A stretch of DNA of 64,000 bases from an uncultured Eubacteriales bacterium (GCA_910584745.1 CAJUDG010000003.1:1-64000); one strand, 5' to 3'. Counted from the first letter of the stretch, positions 41,964 to 50,580 are shown. Notes: generated from the sequence alone by a model not told the origin. Translations and numbers: made by a program.

Positions 41964-41996
41964 CTCTTTTCGAGTTGAAATAATCTATAACCCGCA

Positions 41997-43316
41997 TTAC
42001 TGGTTTTTTATTTCTGGAGCCTGGGTGGTTACACCACCCAGGCTCTCCCTACAAGCCCTTAGAATGTCAAAATCACAATAAGGGCACTGTACTAACTTGG
42101 GTTGTGGCGCAATCCTGGGTTCTGTAAAAACTCCATCACCTGGGCCGTAGTCCCGGTTGGGTATATCGGCATAGCCAAAAGCGGTTACATATGTCTGTTG
42201 CTCGGAATTGCCGAGAACAATTTTCAGAGGGATGTTGTCACGCAGGGCTGTGTCAATCAGTTTTGAATCCGACTTCTGCATTGTCAAAAACAAGAAATTT
42301 CCTAACTGTCGCCCTTGCAGTATTACCTCATACAAGAGAGCCATTATAGAATCTCTCAATTCTTTCTTTTTCGAGCTCAACACTTCCGCGAAAGTGGCAT
42401 ATTCGTCTATAACAAGGACATGAGGGTTGAGCCCAAAATCGCTATAGTCAGCGTCAAGCTGAGTTTTTAACAGTTCTTTCATTGCCATTTTTCGTTCACG
42501 CATTTTTGCTACAAACATCTTTATCATCTCCACCGTATCGTCAAACTCAACGGCGGTTTTTTTGCCAAGAACATCACCGAGTACCGCAAGGCCAGAACCC
42601 TTTAGGTCGCTTATATATAGTTCGTATGGTATAGGCTTGCTAATCATTTGCAGGATGAGATTATACGTTTCTACACTTTTACCGCTGCCGGTCTGGCCTA
42701 CAATCAAAGTGTGTTGTAATCGTACCTGTGAGCGTTTATCGAGAAACAACATATAGGGCGGCACCGTGGTGTTATATCGTAGAAACTCACTATACGTTTT
42801 AAAGGTTAATTTGAAGGACACGGAGCCGTCGAGAAGTTCATAAATATACTCGTTAGCGTCATTAGACTGATAATGTGTTTCAACAACGAATTTTCCCAAT
42901 GCGGCAGATAACACCATATCGTCAAGCCGTTTCTCGAATTTCAAAGTATTCTGTATCCGAAGCGCCGCAGATGAAAAATCTTTTTGGAAAGATAGATTTA
43001 TTTTAGGAAGGGACACGTAATAGCTACGTTGAATCGCAAAGCCTGCGTCTATCATTTGTTTCTCTAGCCGATTTTTTATCCGCCAGTGCCGCCAGAAGTA
43101 GCGAGGGCCCTTGTAAATGCGGTTGGATATTAGAAATTGAAATATTAACATCAAAATTGAAACTGCGCCAAATAGCCATAATATAGCTTGCACTTTTAGC
43201 AATATTTTACTTTGGAAGAAGATATTAAGGCGAATCGCCCTCGCCCCATATCCCAGGACGAAAGCGATTGCACTTGCGGCGATTATTATAGTTCGTATTG
43301 CGTTGCGTCTACGCAT
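41997..43316 (-). CDS. FtsK/SpoIIIE-like coupling ATPase (Tn916 Orf21-like)
   Basis: The 439-residue protein has two N-terminal membrane helices (residues about 5-28 and 35-58), then an FtsK/HerA-type motor with Walker A LIVGQTGSGKSVETYNL near residue 205 and Walker B HVLVIDEYATF near residue 300. Orf21/TcpA-type proteins couple the processed DNA to the secretion channel. ATG at 43316 overlaps the stop of the preceding gene. I reject the longer frame, whose extra 30 residues are a shadow of that gene. Confidence 0.85.
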   Translation of the reverse strand: MRRRNAIRTIIIAASAIAFVLGYGARAIRLNIFFQSKILLKVQAILWLFGAVSILMLIFQFLISNRIYKGPRYFWRHWRIKNRLEKQMIDAGFAIQRSYYVSLPKINLSFQKDFSSAALRIQNTLKFEKRLDDMVLSAALGKFVVETHYQSNDANEYIYELLDGSVSFKLTFKTYSEFLRYNTTVPPYMLFLDKRSQVRLQHTLIVGQTGSGKSVETYNLILQMISKPIPYELYISDLKGSGLAVLGDVLGKKTAVEFDDTVEMIKMFVAKMRERKMAMKELLKTQLDADYSDFGLNPHVLVIDEYATFAEVLSSKKKELRDSIMALLYEVILQGRQLGNFLFLTMQKSDSKLIDTALRDNIPLKIVLGNSEQQTYVTAFGYADIPNRDYGPGDGVFTEPRIAPQPKLVQCPYCDFDILRACRESLGGVTTQAPEIKNQ

Positions 43317-43698
43317 TGGGTTTGGCCCCCTGCGGTTGCAGGATTTTGATATCCGTAAAGCGGAGCAACAAATCAAACGAGATAGCGTAGGAGTGCTCGG
43401 AATCAAAACCTATCAACTGAACTGTGTCGCCCTTCTTGGCGACATGTTCACGGTTTAACACAGTCACGTCAAAAGTCTGGTATTGATTGTTGTCTCGCGG
43501 CTTTCCCTGCTTGTCCACCCCATAGTCCAGGTCATCATACAGTACAAGCAGAGTGTAGACATAACCGTCCGGCAGATTCCCCTTTTTGTCCTCATAGAGC
43601 CTGGAGGCCACAACGCGGAATTGATTTTTGAATGCCTTAAGCATTTTGTCTATATTGATTTTAGTTTCGGTGAAAATGTACGTGTTCGCTAACGGCAT
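43309..43698 (-). CDS. Small conserved element protein
   Basis: A 129-residue protein starting PLANTYIFTETKINIDKMLKAF, with a beta-rich central part. It sits where Tn916 has orf22/orf23, but I cannot confirm homology to either. ATG behind GGGAG. It overlaps the FtsK-like gene. Confidence 0.55.
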   Translation of the reverse strand: MPLANTYIFTETKINIDKMLKAFKNQFRVVASRLYEDKKGNLPDGYVYTLLVLYDDLDYGVDKQGKPRDNNQYQTFDVTVLNREHVAKKGDTVQLIGFDSEHSYAISFDLLLRFTDIKILQPQGAKPNA

Positions 43699-43715
43699 AA
43701 TATACCGCTCCCTTC

Positions 43716-43976
43716 TTAATTGATATAATAGTATAAATTCCCTGCTTCGTCTGGGCCTTTGATTATTAATATGCAAGTGCCCAAATTCAGTCTAATAGGT
43801 AGGCTGGCTTTTGTACTTACCATATAACGCTCTAAGCGCCGTCGAAGCCGTTTCTTTCTCAATCGTGACAATTTGCTGATTGGGTCGCCGCACCTCAACA
43901 GCAAATCGCCCATTTGCTCGAGAGACGTGCCATAATCCTCTATAGGCTTGTCCCGCGAGTGTTTTTGGTTATCCAT
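43716..43976 (-). CDS. Small basic element protein
   Basis: An 86-residue protein with a strongly basic middle (LRKKRLRRRLERYM near residue 45), which may bind DNA. No family recognised. ATG at 43974-43976 behind AGGGGAG. First gene after the int-side junction. Confidence 0.5.
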   Translation of the reverse strand: MDNQKHSRDKPIEDYGTSLEQMGDLLLRCGDPISKLSRLRKKRLRRRLERYMVSTKASLPIRLNLGTCILIIKGPDEAGNLYYYIN

Positions 43977-44018
43977 AACTATTTCTCCCCTATTATTTAT
44001 ATTCATAGTCAAGTTCAT

Positions 44019-44278
44019 AACGGACTATGTAGCATATGCTCTAATCTTATTATGTGAGTAATTAGAGCATATTTCAACGATTTCAATATCGATTGTTGAT
44101 AATAAATCAAAATATAGTTTTTGACTATCTCTTTATAAGTTCTCATAAGCCGGTATAGCCTGTATTTACAGGCTTTCCGGCATTTTTCAAATCGGAAGAA
44201 GCTCTTATATATTCTCATTTCCCCTCATGTTTTCGCGTCCAAAAGTAGTAAATCAAGTAGTAAAACCTCTATCTACTA
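44019..44278. other. Int-downstream junction region
   Basis: An AT-rich gap between int and the small-gene operon. It holds a hairpin (GCCGG..AGCCTGTA TT TACAGGCT..CCGGC, 44149-44180) followed by ATTTTT on the plus strand, and repeated AGTAGTA/TACTACT sequence near 44245-44279, possibly integrase arm sites. In a Tn916-like circle the joined ends would lie here. Confidence 0.5.
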
Positions 44279-45466
44279 CTAAGCAATCAGCCTTTCCATT
44301 TCTGCCATTGCGCTATCAGAGGTAGCATGGGCGTAATAGTTCAGCGTCATGTTGATGTTGGAATGTCCCATGATATACTGCAATGCTTTCGGGTTCATTC
44401 CGGCGTTTGCTAAATTGGTACAGAACGTATGGCGTAGGGTATGGGGCGTTGTCACTTTCGGTAAGGCTTCCTCATGGCTTTTGTTGTACTTCTTCACAAG
44501 CCCCCGGAACATGGTTTCATAGTTGACTGCTACTTTCGGTAGCCCGTTCCGGTTAAGGAATAAAAATCTGCTGTAACCGCCGATAATAAAATTGTCTGCC
44601 CGCCCTCTGTCATTCAGCACACGCTTGAACGCTTCATAGACTTTGGTACTCATTGGAATTTGTCTGATACCGCTTTTTGTCTTTGGCGTTTCAACATGAT
44701 ACCCAACTCCCGATACTTTCAAAAGCTGGTGGTCTACGTTGATTAGCTTATGCTCAAAGTCAATGTCGCTTTCAGTCAGTCCGCAGAGTTCAGAAATGCG
44801 AAGCCCTGTTCCTAACAGTATGATAATCTCGTCGTAATACTTCTGATAGACTTTATCACTCTGCACAAAGGACAGGAAAGACGCTTCCTGTGTTGGGGAT
44901 AGAGGTACCTTTGGTTCGGTGTTATCTTCTAAAACGGTGTTCAACTGGAAGTCAAAGGGATTTTTCCTAATGCAATCGTCCTGTATGGCTGTGTAAAAGG
45001 CAGCTTTCAGAGAACGCTTGTGATTGTTGATTGTCTTGAATGAATAGCCCTTATCTTTCATGCGTAAAGCCCATTCTTTCGCGTCGGACAGCTTCACGCT
45101 CTCAATGCTGCAAGCTCCAAGACTATCTTCTTCCAAAATCCTCATAAGCTGCTTGCGCCCCTGTTTTGTGCCATGCCGTACATTTGCCCGGTGCCTTATC
45201 TGCTTTGCGTAGAGTTGGCAGACAGTCATTTTCTTTCCCAACGTGTCAATCCCGTCGTCAAGGTCTTTCTGTATCTCTTTTTCCCGAAGCGAAATATCTT
45301 CACGTTTTCCCGCCGGGGTCTTGTCGGTAGGTACTAACTTCCAAGAGTAAACAAATTGCGGGTTCCCAAAGGTATCTATATATTTGTAAGCATATCTTCC
45401 GTCTTTTCTCTGGCTCTCTCCTGTGCGTAAAATGCGGTTCATGTTATCTCGTCTTTTCTCCGACAT
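44279..45466 (-). CDS. int: Tn916-type tyrosine integrase
   Basis: The 395-residue protein has the Tn916 Int layout: an N-terminal arm-binding domain (about 15-75), a core-binding domain (about 95-180) and the catalytic domain with GTGLRISEL near residue 232 (first Arg), TPHTLRHTFCTNLANAG near residue 345 (His/Arg) and GHSNINMTLNYYAH near residue 372 (catalytic Tyr). It drives excision and integration with xis. ATG behind GGAG. xis lies 80 bp upstream on the same strand, as in Tn916. Confidence 0.95.
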   Translation of the reverse strand: MSEKRRDNMNRILRTGESQRKDGRYAYKYIDTFGNPQFVYSWKLVPTDKTPAGKREDISLREKEIQKDLDDGIDTLGKKMTVCQLYAKQIRHRANVRHGTKQGRKQLMRILEEDSLGACSIESVKLSDAKEWALRMKDKGYSFKTINNHKRSLKAAFYTAIQDDCIRKNPFDFQLNTVLEDNTEPKVPLSPTQEASFLSFVQSDKVYQKYYDEIIILLGTGLRISELCGLTESDIDFEHKLINVDHQLLKVSGVGYHVETPKTKSGIRQIPMSTKVYEAFKRVLNDRGRADNFIIGGYSRFLFLNRNGLPKVAVNYETMFRGLVKKYNKSHEEALPKVTTPHTLRHTFCTNLANAGMNPKALQYIMGHSNINMTLNYYAHATSDSAMAEMERLIA

Positions 45467-45546
45467 TGTTCGTCATGCTCCTTTCCATGACGGAAAGAGC
45501 CTTGATATGCCTGTATCTATTATACCACATTCAAGGCTCGATTTCA

Positions 45547-45750
45547 CTATATAACTTCCAAAGTATCAATGAATTTTTCAAACTGTTTTCGCTTGATTTG
45601 AATACGGTTGCCGTTCATAATCACCCACCCGGCAGCCGGGTTTTCTTCCGCTAATTTACGCAGCTTGTTTTCCCCGATACGGAAATATTTTGACGCTTCT
45701 TCAATGGTAAGCGTGTACTTCTCCCAGATAGGCACATCAGTAATATTCAT
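45547..45750 (-). CDS. xis: Tn916-type excisionase
   Basis: The 67-residue protein closely follows Tn916 Xis: [30 protein letters not shown] and [21 protein letters not shown]. It bends DNA to favour excision by Int. ATG behind GGGGGAC. It is much less GC-rich than the chromosome. Confidence 0.95.
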   Translation of the reverse strand: MNITDVPIWEKYTLTIEEASKYFRIGENKLRKLAEENPAAGWVIMNGNRIQIKRKQFEKFIDTLEVI

Positions 45751-46102
45751 TAAAATGTCCCCCTTTCAATAGAGTACAATAGTTTCAAAAGTAGAAAGAG
45801 AGCTTTAATCGGACGGTTATTAGCATAACCTCATGGGAATTGCACCCCCGCATGGTTCTCATGCAGCCCTACCCATTGCCTGCGACGCTCTTAACGCTCG
45901 GACTGTGGCTGTAAGGAAGTATCATTGTATATTCTGCGTGTCGTCGCCCGCAAGCCGCTACACTTGCTTTCCGGCGCGGTGTTGGTCGCTCGGCTGTCCG
46001 GGCGGGGATAACCTCACCCGGATAGCGTCATGGCGCACCCGCCGTATGGCTCGGCGCAAAAGGAACGTATCCGATTTGCCCTATGCTGCGCCGCCGTTAC
46101 AC

Positions 46103-46999
46103 AACGGCGATGCCCGTTCGGAGCCTATACCCGAGTTACAAATTATCGACCCAAAAATCTTTCAGCGGGCCCAGGAATTGATGAAAGGCCGGGCCACCAA
46201 GCACGGTGATATACCGCTGAACATGAGTGGACACTCGCTTCTTGTGGGGAATGTGTTTTGCGGACATTGCAAGCACCCACTGACACTTACCACCAACGGA
46301 CACAAATATGTCAACCGCTTTGGAGAAGTCACGCGAGAGATGAGGTTCCGCTATACCTGTACCTACAACTCCCGGCACCCCGGAGAGTGTGGAGGGCAGT
46401 CTGGCTATGGCTTGACGAAACTGGATGGCATTATGGATAGAATCATCCGCTACCAGTTAGGCAAGGTAAAGGCCGCGTCTGCGGACAAAATCATAGCCGA
46501 GGGCCACGAAAAGGCAATCGAACTTGCCCGGGCGAGGTGCAACATTGCCAGCAAACAGATTGACGAGAAACAGCGCGAACTGGCGGACTATGAAGCCGAA
46601 ACCATTAAGGTTATTCGAGGGCAAAGCAAATTGAGTATCGACCTGCTCAATGACCTTGTTGCGAAAGCCAAAGAAGAAATAGTCAGTCTGACGGCTTCTC
46701 TTGCAGACGCACAGGAAGAACTTGAAAAGTGTCTGGCCGGGGCAGAGGCCCAAAAACAAGAGTACGCCCAACTGGAAACCTGGGCTGATATCTACGCCCG
46801 GTGCACCTTTGAAGCCCGGAAAATGATTGTCTCGCAGTTTGTGAAGTCCGTGTACGTCTACAAGGACTACACGTTGGAGGTTGAATTTAATGTTGCCTTT
46901 GAAGATTTCCAGAACCTTGTGGCCGAGTGCGATGGTCTCCGTCAGACCGAGCCGGATATCTATGTCACCCCAGTCACAAAAGAAAACAGACCTGCTTAA
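46103..46999 (+). pseudogene. C-terminal part of a second serine recombinase
   Basis: From about 46103 the frame encodes the back half of a large serine recombinase: IPELQIIDPKIFQRAQELM, a zinc ribbon (NVFCGHCKHPL...YTCTYNSRHPGECGG), a coiled coil, and the end ...EPDIYVTPVTKENRPA. The catalytic domain and active serine are missing. The frame stays open back to 45833, but that stretch does not resemble a recombinase. It ends just before the terminator and the tRNA, the usual place for an integrase gene. Confidence 0.8.
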
Positions 47000-47035
47000 A
47001 AGCAATATGCTTTAGCAAGTCTGTTTAGTGGTGGA
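46928..47035. repeat. Right copy of element-end repeat (att-like)
   Basis: Matches 39025-39133 up to the GGTGGA at the tRNA-Ala 3' end; one single-base indel in the last 60 bp. Confidence 0.8.
46987..47023 (-). terminator. Terminator downstream of tRNA-Ala(CGC)
   Basis: CAGACTTGCT/AGCAGGTCTG stem (one G-T pair) followed on the minus strand by TTTTCTTTT. On the plus strand it follows the recombinase fragment. Confidence 0.7.
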
Positions 47036-47104
47036 CGATATGGGATTCGAACCCACGACCTCAGCGTTGCGAACGCTGCGCTCTCCCAACTGAGCTAATC
47101 GCCC
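47029..47104 (-). tRNA. tRNA-Ala (anticodon CGC)
   Basis: A 76-nt cloverleaf with encoded CCA: acceptor GGGCGAT/ATCGTCC, D-arm TAGCTCAGTTGGGAGAGC, anticodon stem-loop CAGCGTTCGCAACGCTG, T-arm GTGGGTTCGAATCCCAT. Attachment target of the element to its left. Confidence 0.95.
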
Positions 47105-47149
47105 GTATAAAGCTATGATAAAAAGCACGATTTTCTAACAATAAACCTT

Positions 47150-47255
47150 ACTATCGCCCTTGGGGTTGCGAACCGAGTGGCGACCACATGAGATACATCC
47201 CTAAAAATAGGGTCATATGACTGTACCGGGTGGGCTCCCAGCTGAGCCACGAGCC
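47150..47255 (-). other. Possible tRNA-like relic
   Basis: GGCTCGTGGCTCAGCTGGGAG at its 5' end and GGTTCGCAACC about 80 nt later resemble tRNA D- and T-arms, but acceptor and anticodon stems do not form. It occupies the same position relative to tRNA-Ala(CGC) as the relic at 23740 does to tRNA-Ala(GGC). Confidence 0.35.
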
Positions 47256-47331
47256 TATACAGCTTAATTAGTCTACCACATTTTTCGCGGATTGTAAAGG
47301 GGGTTTTTAAGATTTTTTTGCGGTTTTCAGG

Positions 47332-47360
47332 TTGCTTTTTCCAGTGAGCTCGGTTATAAT
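47332..47360 (+). promoter_or_regulatory. Promoter of fba
   Basis: TTGCTT (47332-47337), 17-bp spacer, TATAAT (47355-47360). Confidence 0.75.
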
Positions 47361-47415
47361 ATAGGAAAGACGTGCCGGGTGACCGGTGTGAATTCATAAT
47401 CGGAGGGAAATCGCT

Positions 47416-48279
47416 ATGTTAGTTTCTGCAAAGGAAATGCTTACCAAAGCCAAGGCCGGGAAGTATGCCGTGGGCCAGTTCAACATCAACAACCTGGAGT
47501 GGACCAAGGCTGTGCTGCTCACCGCCCAGGAGTGCAATTCTCCTGTTATCTTAGGCGTGTCTGAGGGCGCGGGCAAGTACATGTGCGGCTATAACACCGT
47601 CGTCGGGATGGTCAAGGGGATGCTTGAGACCCTGAATATTACTGTTCCCGTGGCGCTGCACCTGGACCACGGCAGCTATGAGGGCGCTCTCAAGGCCATG
47701 GAGGACGGCTTCTCCTCCGTCATGTTCGACGGCTCCCACTATGCCATCGAGGAGAATATCGAGAAGACCAAGGAGATCATCCGTATCGCCGGTGAGAAGG
47801 GCATCTCCGTCGAGGCCGAGGTCGGCGCCATTGGCGGCGAGGAGGACGGCGTCGTGGGCGGCGGCGAGGTCGCTGACCCTGCGGAGTGCAAGCAGATAGC
47901 CGATCTGGGCGTCACCATGCTGGCGGCCGGTATCGGCAACATCCACGGCGTGTACCCCGAGAACTGGCAGGGCCTTAACTTCGACGTTCTCGCCCAGATC
48001 CAGGAGAAGACCGGCACCATGCCCCTGGTGCTCCACGGCGGCACCGGCATCCCCGAGGAGATGGTGAAGAAGGCCATAAGCCTTGGCGTCTCCAAGGTGA
48101 ACGTGAACACTGAGTGCCAGCTGAGCTTCGCCGCGGCTACCCGCCAGTACATCGAGGAGGGCAAGGACAAGCAGGGCAAGGGCTTCGACCCCCGCAAGCT
48201 GCTGGCTCCTGGCACCGAGGCTATCAAGGCCACCGTCAAGGAGAAGATGGAGCTGTTCGGCTCTGTGGGCAAGGCGTAA
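47416..48279 (+). CDS. fba: Class II fructose-bisphosphate aldolase
   Basis: Zinc-dependent aldolase of glycolysis and gluconeogenesis that splits fructose-1,6-bisphosphate. Metal and phosphate sites are seen in VPVALHLDHGSYEG near residue 80, EAEVGAIGGEEDG near residue 135, NIHGVYPENW near residue 177 and LVLHGGTGIPEEM near residue 205. At 287 residues it is of normal length. ATG behind GGAGGG; its own promoter and terminator make it monocistronic. Confidence 0.97.
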   Translation: MLVSAKEMLTKAKAGKYAVGQFNINNLEWTKAVLLTAQECNSPVILGVSEGAGKYMCGYNTVVGMVKGMLETLNITVPVALHLDHGSYEGALKAMEDGFSSVMFDGSHYAIEENIEKTKEIIRIAGEKGISVEAEVGAIGGEEDGVVGGGEVADPAECKQIADLGVTMLAAGIGNIHGVYPENWQGLNFDVLAQIQEKTGTMPLVLHGGTGIPEEMVKKAISLGVSKVNVNTECQLSFAAATRQYIEEGKDKQGKGFDPRKLLAPGTEAIKATVKEKMELFGSVGKA

Positions 48280-48296
48280 ACACAATAACTATAAGG

Positions 48297-48325
48297 GGCG
48301 GCACCTCGGTGCCGCCTGTTTTGTT
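48297..48325 (+). terminator. Terminator of fba
   Basis: GGCGGCAC/GTGCCGCC stem with CTCG loop and a TGTTTTGTT tail, 18 nt after the fba stop. Confidence 0.85.
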
Positions 48326-48388
48326 ATGGGCGCAGCCAAAAGTCAAGAGTAAATTACAAAAAAGTTCAAAAAATTTTCCCGACTTATG

Positions 48389-48427
48389 AAAATCAGGGGT
48401 TCCGGCGTGTTCGGAACCCCTGATTTT
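48389..48427. terminator. Bidirectional terminator
   Basis: 15-bp perfect inverted repeat (48389-48403 with 48413-48427) that begins with AAAA and ends with TTTT. It separates fba from the phage/IS relic. Confidence 0.75.
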
Positions 48428-48507
48428 ATGCAAAAAGGCAACAAAAAACCAAACCGGGCGTTTTTTCGCTTCCGGCTCCGCTCCCTTTGTGTTCAATTAT
48501 TCGGGGG

Positions 48508-48970
48508 CTATGTTATGTACCGCTCGAAAAGCATTTGCGGCGTTTCCCAGCCCAATATCCGCCGCGGGTAGTTTGCCAGCCACTCTTCTACTTCCGCAAC
48601 CTCCGCCGCGGTCACTTCATCAAAGCTTGTCCCTTTAGGAAAGAAACGCCGAATTATGCGGTTCATGTTCTCATTGCTTCCCCGTTCGTATGCAGAATAC
48701 GGGTGGCAATAATAAATCTTTGTGCGGGGCTTCCGCGCCCGCTTTGACCTCTCCATTCCGGCGCAATCCTGAAATTCGCTTCCGTTGTCAACCGTTATTG
48801 ACCTAAACACTTGCCGGAACCCTGCGCCCATCCTCCGCTCTATGCGGTCAAGTCCCCGCACGACGCTTTCCATCGTGTGATCGGGAACGCGAAAAATCAC
48901 GGGGTAACGGGTCAACCGCTCTGTCAGCACCACCAGCGCGGCCTTGCTCCCCTTGCAACCTATAATGCTA
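48508..48970 (-). pseudogene. IS30-family transposase, C-terminal fragment
   Basis: The fragment covers the end of an IS30 DDE domain: IIGCKGSKAALVVLTERLTR, SITVDNGSEF (an active-site Asp), then YERGSNENMNRIIRRFFPKG (the final Glu) and a C-terminal RILGWETPQMLFE. The N-terminal helix-turn-helix and first catalytic Asp are absent. The open frame extends to 49203, but upstream of about 48970 it is antisense-frame reading through the terminase fragment. No right-end inverted repeat was recognised. Confidence 0.8.
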
Positions 48971-48984
48971 TCGGGTTTAGAATG

Positions 48985-49229
48985 AACCCGTCCGTCTTGC
49001 CGATCTGCGCCGCGCTCATGACGACAACTTTTTGAATGCTTACGTCGCATATCGCGTCCATGATTTCTTTCTGATACGGGGCCTTTGACGTGCGCCAGCG
49101 GCCCGGCTCCGCCGACGATTCGGAGGAAAGACGGCGGTATTCGTCGGCCCATTCTGAAATTGTCATGTCCGGCGGCGGGGCAAGAACCGCGAAAATCCGG
49201 CAAAACAAATCAACCGTCGCTTGCTTCAT
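48985..49229 (-). pseudogene. Phage terminase large subunit (GpA type), N-terminal fragment
   Basis: From ATG 49227-49229 the frame encodes a lambda-GpA-like start: ISEWADEYRRLSSESSAEPGRW, APYQKEIMDAI, and VVVMSAAQIGKT (Walker A-like). It then runs into IS30 sequence and stops at 48960. Terminase large subunits exceed 500 residues, so most is deleted. It overlaps the small-subunit gene end. Confidence 0.8.
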
Positions 49230-49704
49230 CGTCCTTTGCCCCCTCTCCAAATGCGGCGTTGAAGTCCGAAAGTTCCTGCAAGGCTTCGTCGATATGCTCT
49301 TTTAGCAGTTTGAATATTTCCGCCCTGTCCGTTTTCTTGCAAAGGACCGGGGCCAGCTTCGCGGGGATAGCCATAAGCCGCGCTTTGAAGTTCACCAACA
49401 TATCTTTCATGACGGCTTCTATATCTTCCGACGCATGAAGTCGGTTTTCTTTCAACTGCAATTCGTATTCTTCGTTTTTCCGCTTTGCTCGAACCAGCTT
49501 TGCCCGCTCGGTGTTGTAGTCTATCGCTTCTTCGCTTTCCGGGTTCCGCTTTCGTAGGTAGTTTATATAGCGACGGTTCGTGTCGATCAGGTCGTACAGG
49601 CCGGGTCGAACCTCTGCAATCACTTTTTCTTCGCGCAACTGCCGCACCCGTCGTTCGGACAAGTCCAGAAACCGGGCAACCGCTTTCACGTCGTAAAGTT
49701 TCAA
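49210..49704 (-). CDS. Phage terminase small subunit (Nu1-like)
   Basis: A 164-residue protein with an N-terminal winged helix (LYDVKAVARFLDLSERRVRQLREEKVI) that binds packaging sites, then a coiled-coil region (about 60-110, AKLVRAKRKNEEYELQLKENRL) and an acidic tail. This is the Nu1/terminase small-subunit layout. TTG start behind GGGGTGA. Without an intact large subunit it cannot support packaging. Confidence 0.75.
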   Translation of the reverse strand: MKLYDVKAVARFLDLSERRVRQLREEKVIAEVRPGLYDLIDTNRRYINYLRKRNPESEEAIDYNTERAKLVRAKRKNEEYELQLKENRLHASEDIEAVMKDMLVNFKARLMAIPAKLAPVLCKKTDRAEIFKLLKEHIDEALQELSDFNAAFGEGAKDDEASDG

Positions 49705-49846
49705 GTTTTTTCACCCCGCCCCCTCTTAAATTTTCCGCGAAAAGAGCGGAAGCGATTAAAATTTTTATGACCCTAGAAAAACGCTGGGCTGTCGCCGAAC
49801 CCGCAGGCTTTGTCAGCCGCCGAAAGGACCCGCCGCCGGGCCGCGG

Positions 49847-50062
49847 TCACACGTCTAAATCGTCTGAAGGATCGTCGCTTTCGTCGTCGATCTCGCCTGT
49901 TTCGGGGTTTACCTCAAATGCGCCGGATAGTTTTTGCTTTGCAAGATTGTATTTGCGTTCTTCAAGCCGCACCCGGCGGCGTTCCAGTTCATACCCCTTG
50001 ATTGAATCAAGCAGTTTTATAACGCGCCCGTGTATCTTGTTCAACTCTGCTTCAAGCTTCAT
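49847..50062 (-). CDS. Small phage-relic protein
   Basis: A 71-residue charged coiled-coil protein with a very acidic C-terminus (IDDESDDPSDDLDV). No family recognised. It lies directly upstream of the terminase genes, typical for small phage genes. The gap 49705-49846 holds nothing I recognise. Confidence 0.5.
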   Translation of the reverse strand: MKLEAELNKIHGRVIKLLDSIKGYELERRRVRLEERKYNLAKQKLSGAFEVNPETGEIDDESDDPSDDLDV

Positions 50063-50069
50063 TGTTCGG

Positions 50070-50459
50070 TCAAACGCGCTGGCTTTTATACCCGCGGTTT
50101 AGAATGAACTTTTCAAACTCATTCAGGGCGTTAAAATCCTTTGTTTCCGTCCTGATCTTTTCTTGCAACAGTTCACCGTAACCGGGGGCCCGTTCCGGGG
50201 TGGTGGCTTCTGCCGCGGCGGTTTCAGCGACAGGGGCCGCGGCCCGTTCGTTTTCATCATAAATCTGGCTTTCCGGGTGTTTGTCGCTCCAAAACTCAAT
50301 GCGCCCGCCGTCGTTCACTTCATAGAACACGCCGTTTTCCTTTGTGGCGTAGGTCTTGCGAATGACGTTGCCCTCCAGCGTGGAATCTTCTTTATACTGT
50401 ACGCCTAACAGAATTTCGGCTTTCGCGGCTTCGTACTCTTGAAATGTAACGTGCTTCAT
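50070..50459 (-). CDS. Phage-relic protein of unknown function
   Basis: The 129-residue protein starts at ATG 50457-50459 (KHVTFQEYEAAKAEILLGVQ) behind AAAGGAGGA. It has a beta-rich middle, an Ala/Glu-rich spacer and a helical C-terminus (DFNALNEFEKFILNRG). No family recognised. Confidence 0.5.
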   Translation of the reverse strand: MKHVTFQEYEAAKAEILLGVQYKEDSTLEGNVIRKTYATKENGVFYEVNDGGRIEFWSDKHPESQIYDENERAAAPVAETAAAEATTPERAPGYGELLQEKIRTETKDFNALNEFEKFILNRGYKSQRV

Positions 50460-50501
50460 TTTGGTGTCCTCCTTTGATTTCCCGGCCCGGATATACAAAA
50501 A

Positions 50502-50542
50502 AATTAGGTTACACGGGTCGTTTGACCTTGTGTAACCTAATT
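50502..50542. terminator. Large hairpin at the phage-relic boundary
   Basis: 13-bp perfect arms AATTAGGTTACAC / GTGTAACCTAATT (50502-50514 with 50530-50542) with an inner GGTC/GACC stem. A-run on the left and T-rich right. Terminator or a relic end repeat. Confidence 0.6.
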
Positions 50543-50580
50543 GTAATGCTTGCCTTCGCTATGGGCGCAAAAAATAAAGC

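Larger units (their letters stand above)
39134..47035. mobile_element. Small integrative element with Tn916-like module at tRNA-Ala(CGC)
   Basis: About 7.9 kb bounded by the two 109-bp repeats. It contains a serine recombinase, Rep/MobT-like initiator, FtsK-like ATPase, two small genes, Tn916-type integrase and excisionase and the C-terminal part of a second serine recombinase. It has no VirB4 or channel genes, so it would have to be mobilised by another element. The right end abuts the 3' end of tRNA-Ala(CGC). Confidence 0.75.
48430..50545 (-). mobile_element. Prophage/IS30 relic
   Basis: Minus-strand remnants of a phage packaging region (two small genes, terminase small subunit, broken large subunit) interrupted by an IS30-type transposase end, bounded by strong hairpins at 48389-48427 and 50502-50542. 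Confidence 0.75.

Noticed and set aside
45833..46102. N-terminal extension of the second serine recombinase
   Set aside because: The residues do not resemble a recombinase or any domain I know; the open frame seems fortuitous.
47551..48285. Minus-strand 244-codon frame opposite fba
   Set aside because: Shadow of a highly expressed GC-rich gene; no start signals.
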